Positions 63,962 through 64,000 of a stretch of DNA of 64,000 bases are shown piece after piece. Below the pieces are notes generated by a model. The model was not told the DNA's origin. It did no database searches and worked only from the letters and a program-made list of their open reading frames with translations. Position 1 is the first letter of the stretch; each line of letters begins with the position of its first letter. The translations under genes and the position numbers were made by a program. Source of the stretch: an uncultured Lactobacillus sp. (GTDB lineage Bacteria > Bacillota > Bacilli > Lactobacillales > Lactobacillaceae); NCBI GenBank assembly GCA_937916845.1, contig CALFSK010000050.1, positions 1-64,000 of the forward strand, read 5' to 3'.

Positions 63962-64000
63962 ATGCAACTACGCAGCCTATTAATTCGATTGACCCTGGTC
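63962..64000 (+). CDS. dprA: DNA processing protein DprA (5' end only)
   Basis: Only 13 codons are in the window: MQLRSLLIRLTLV. This matches the usual N-terminal helix of DprA/Smf, and dprA follows rnhB in lactobacilli. GGGAGTGAG lies upstream of ATG 63962. DprA loads RecA on single-stranded DNA in natural transformation. The identification is mainly from gene order. Confidence 0.6.
   Translation, partial: MQLRSLLIRLTLV

Noticed and set aside
1-64000. CRISPR arrays, tRNA or rRNA genes, complete insertion sequences or prophage
   Set aside because: I looked for regular short repeats with unique spacers, cloverleaf tRNA signatures with T-loop GTTCRA, transposase motifs and phage structural genes and saw none; a tRNA search program would be needed to exclude all tRNAs.

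Overview
The window reads as chromosome of a low-to-mid-GC Gram-positive lactic acid bacterium, most likely Lactiplantibacillus plantarum or a very close relative. The reasons are the recognisable gene orders (trmK-nif3-pepT-clpB-dnaE-pfkA-pyk, cvfB-xerD-ribT-scpA-scpB-rluB, cmk-rpsA-der-hup, dapB-cca, thyA-dfrA-degV, rbgA-rnhB-dprA), strong AGGAGG ribosome binding sites, and CtsR and FMN-riboswitch control typical of Lactobacillaceae. Species assignment rests on remembered synteny, not on a search. No rRNA, tRNA, CRISPR array or complete insertion sequence was seen.

Left accessory arm (about 1-17.2 kb). It holds a MarR-like regulator, a catalytic-domain-only tyrosine recombinase with a palindromic site in front, an AAA+ ATPase fused to a beta-helix-like region and followed by a membrane protein, a 56-codon gene on the minus strand, a DUF1275 membrane protein, an oxalate decarboxylase translationally coupled to a flavin reductase-like protein without its redox cysteines, an MFS transporter, two convergent YhgE/Pip-TetR cassettes each with its own palindromic operator, a divergent TetR/quinone-oxidoreductase pair, and an XRE regulator.

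Core region (about 17.4-52.6 kb). Almost all genes are on the plus strand and serve housekeeping roles: tRNA modification and maturation (trmK, cca), proteolysis and chaperones (pepT, clpB), replication and chromosome segregation (dnaE, xerD, scpAB, recQ, hup), glycolysis (pfkA-pyk), translation and ribosome assembly (rluB, rpsA, der, ABC-F), riboflavin uptake (ribU under an FMN riboswitch), lysine/cell-wall supply (dapB) and thymidylate/folate metabolism (thyA, dfrA). Many genes overlap or are closely spaced, which implies operons.

Right arm (about 52.6-64 kb). A 526-bp gene-free interval holds two large multi-branched inverted-repeat elements. Then come an SGNH hydrolase, YpmS-like and YozE-like proteins and a CtpA protease, a DJ-1/PfpI protein, an ArsR-family regulator broken by an in-frame TAG next to an MFS efflux gene that carries a perfect 12-4-12 palindrome in its promoter region, a truncated TetR-like ORF, a second MFS gene, a degraded stretch, and rbgA-rnhB-dprA (dprA runs off the end).

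The most unusual items are the two structured elements at 52.7-53.1 kb, the smaller one at 45.3 kb, the cysteine-less reductase paired with oxalate decarboxylase, the AAA+/beta-helix protein, and the nonsense-mutated ArsR repressor beside an intact palindrome.
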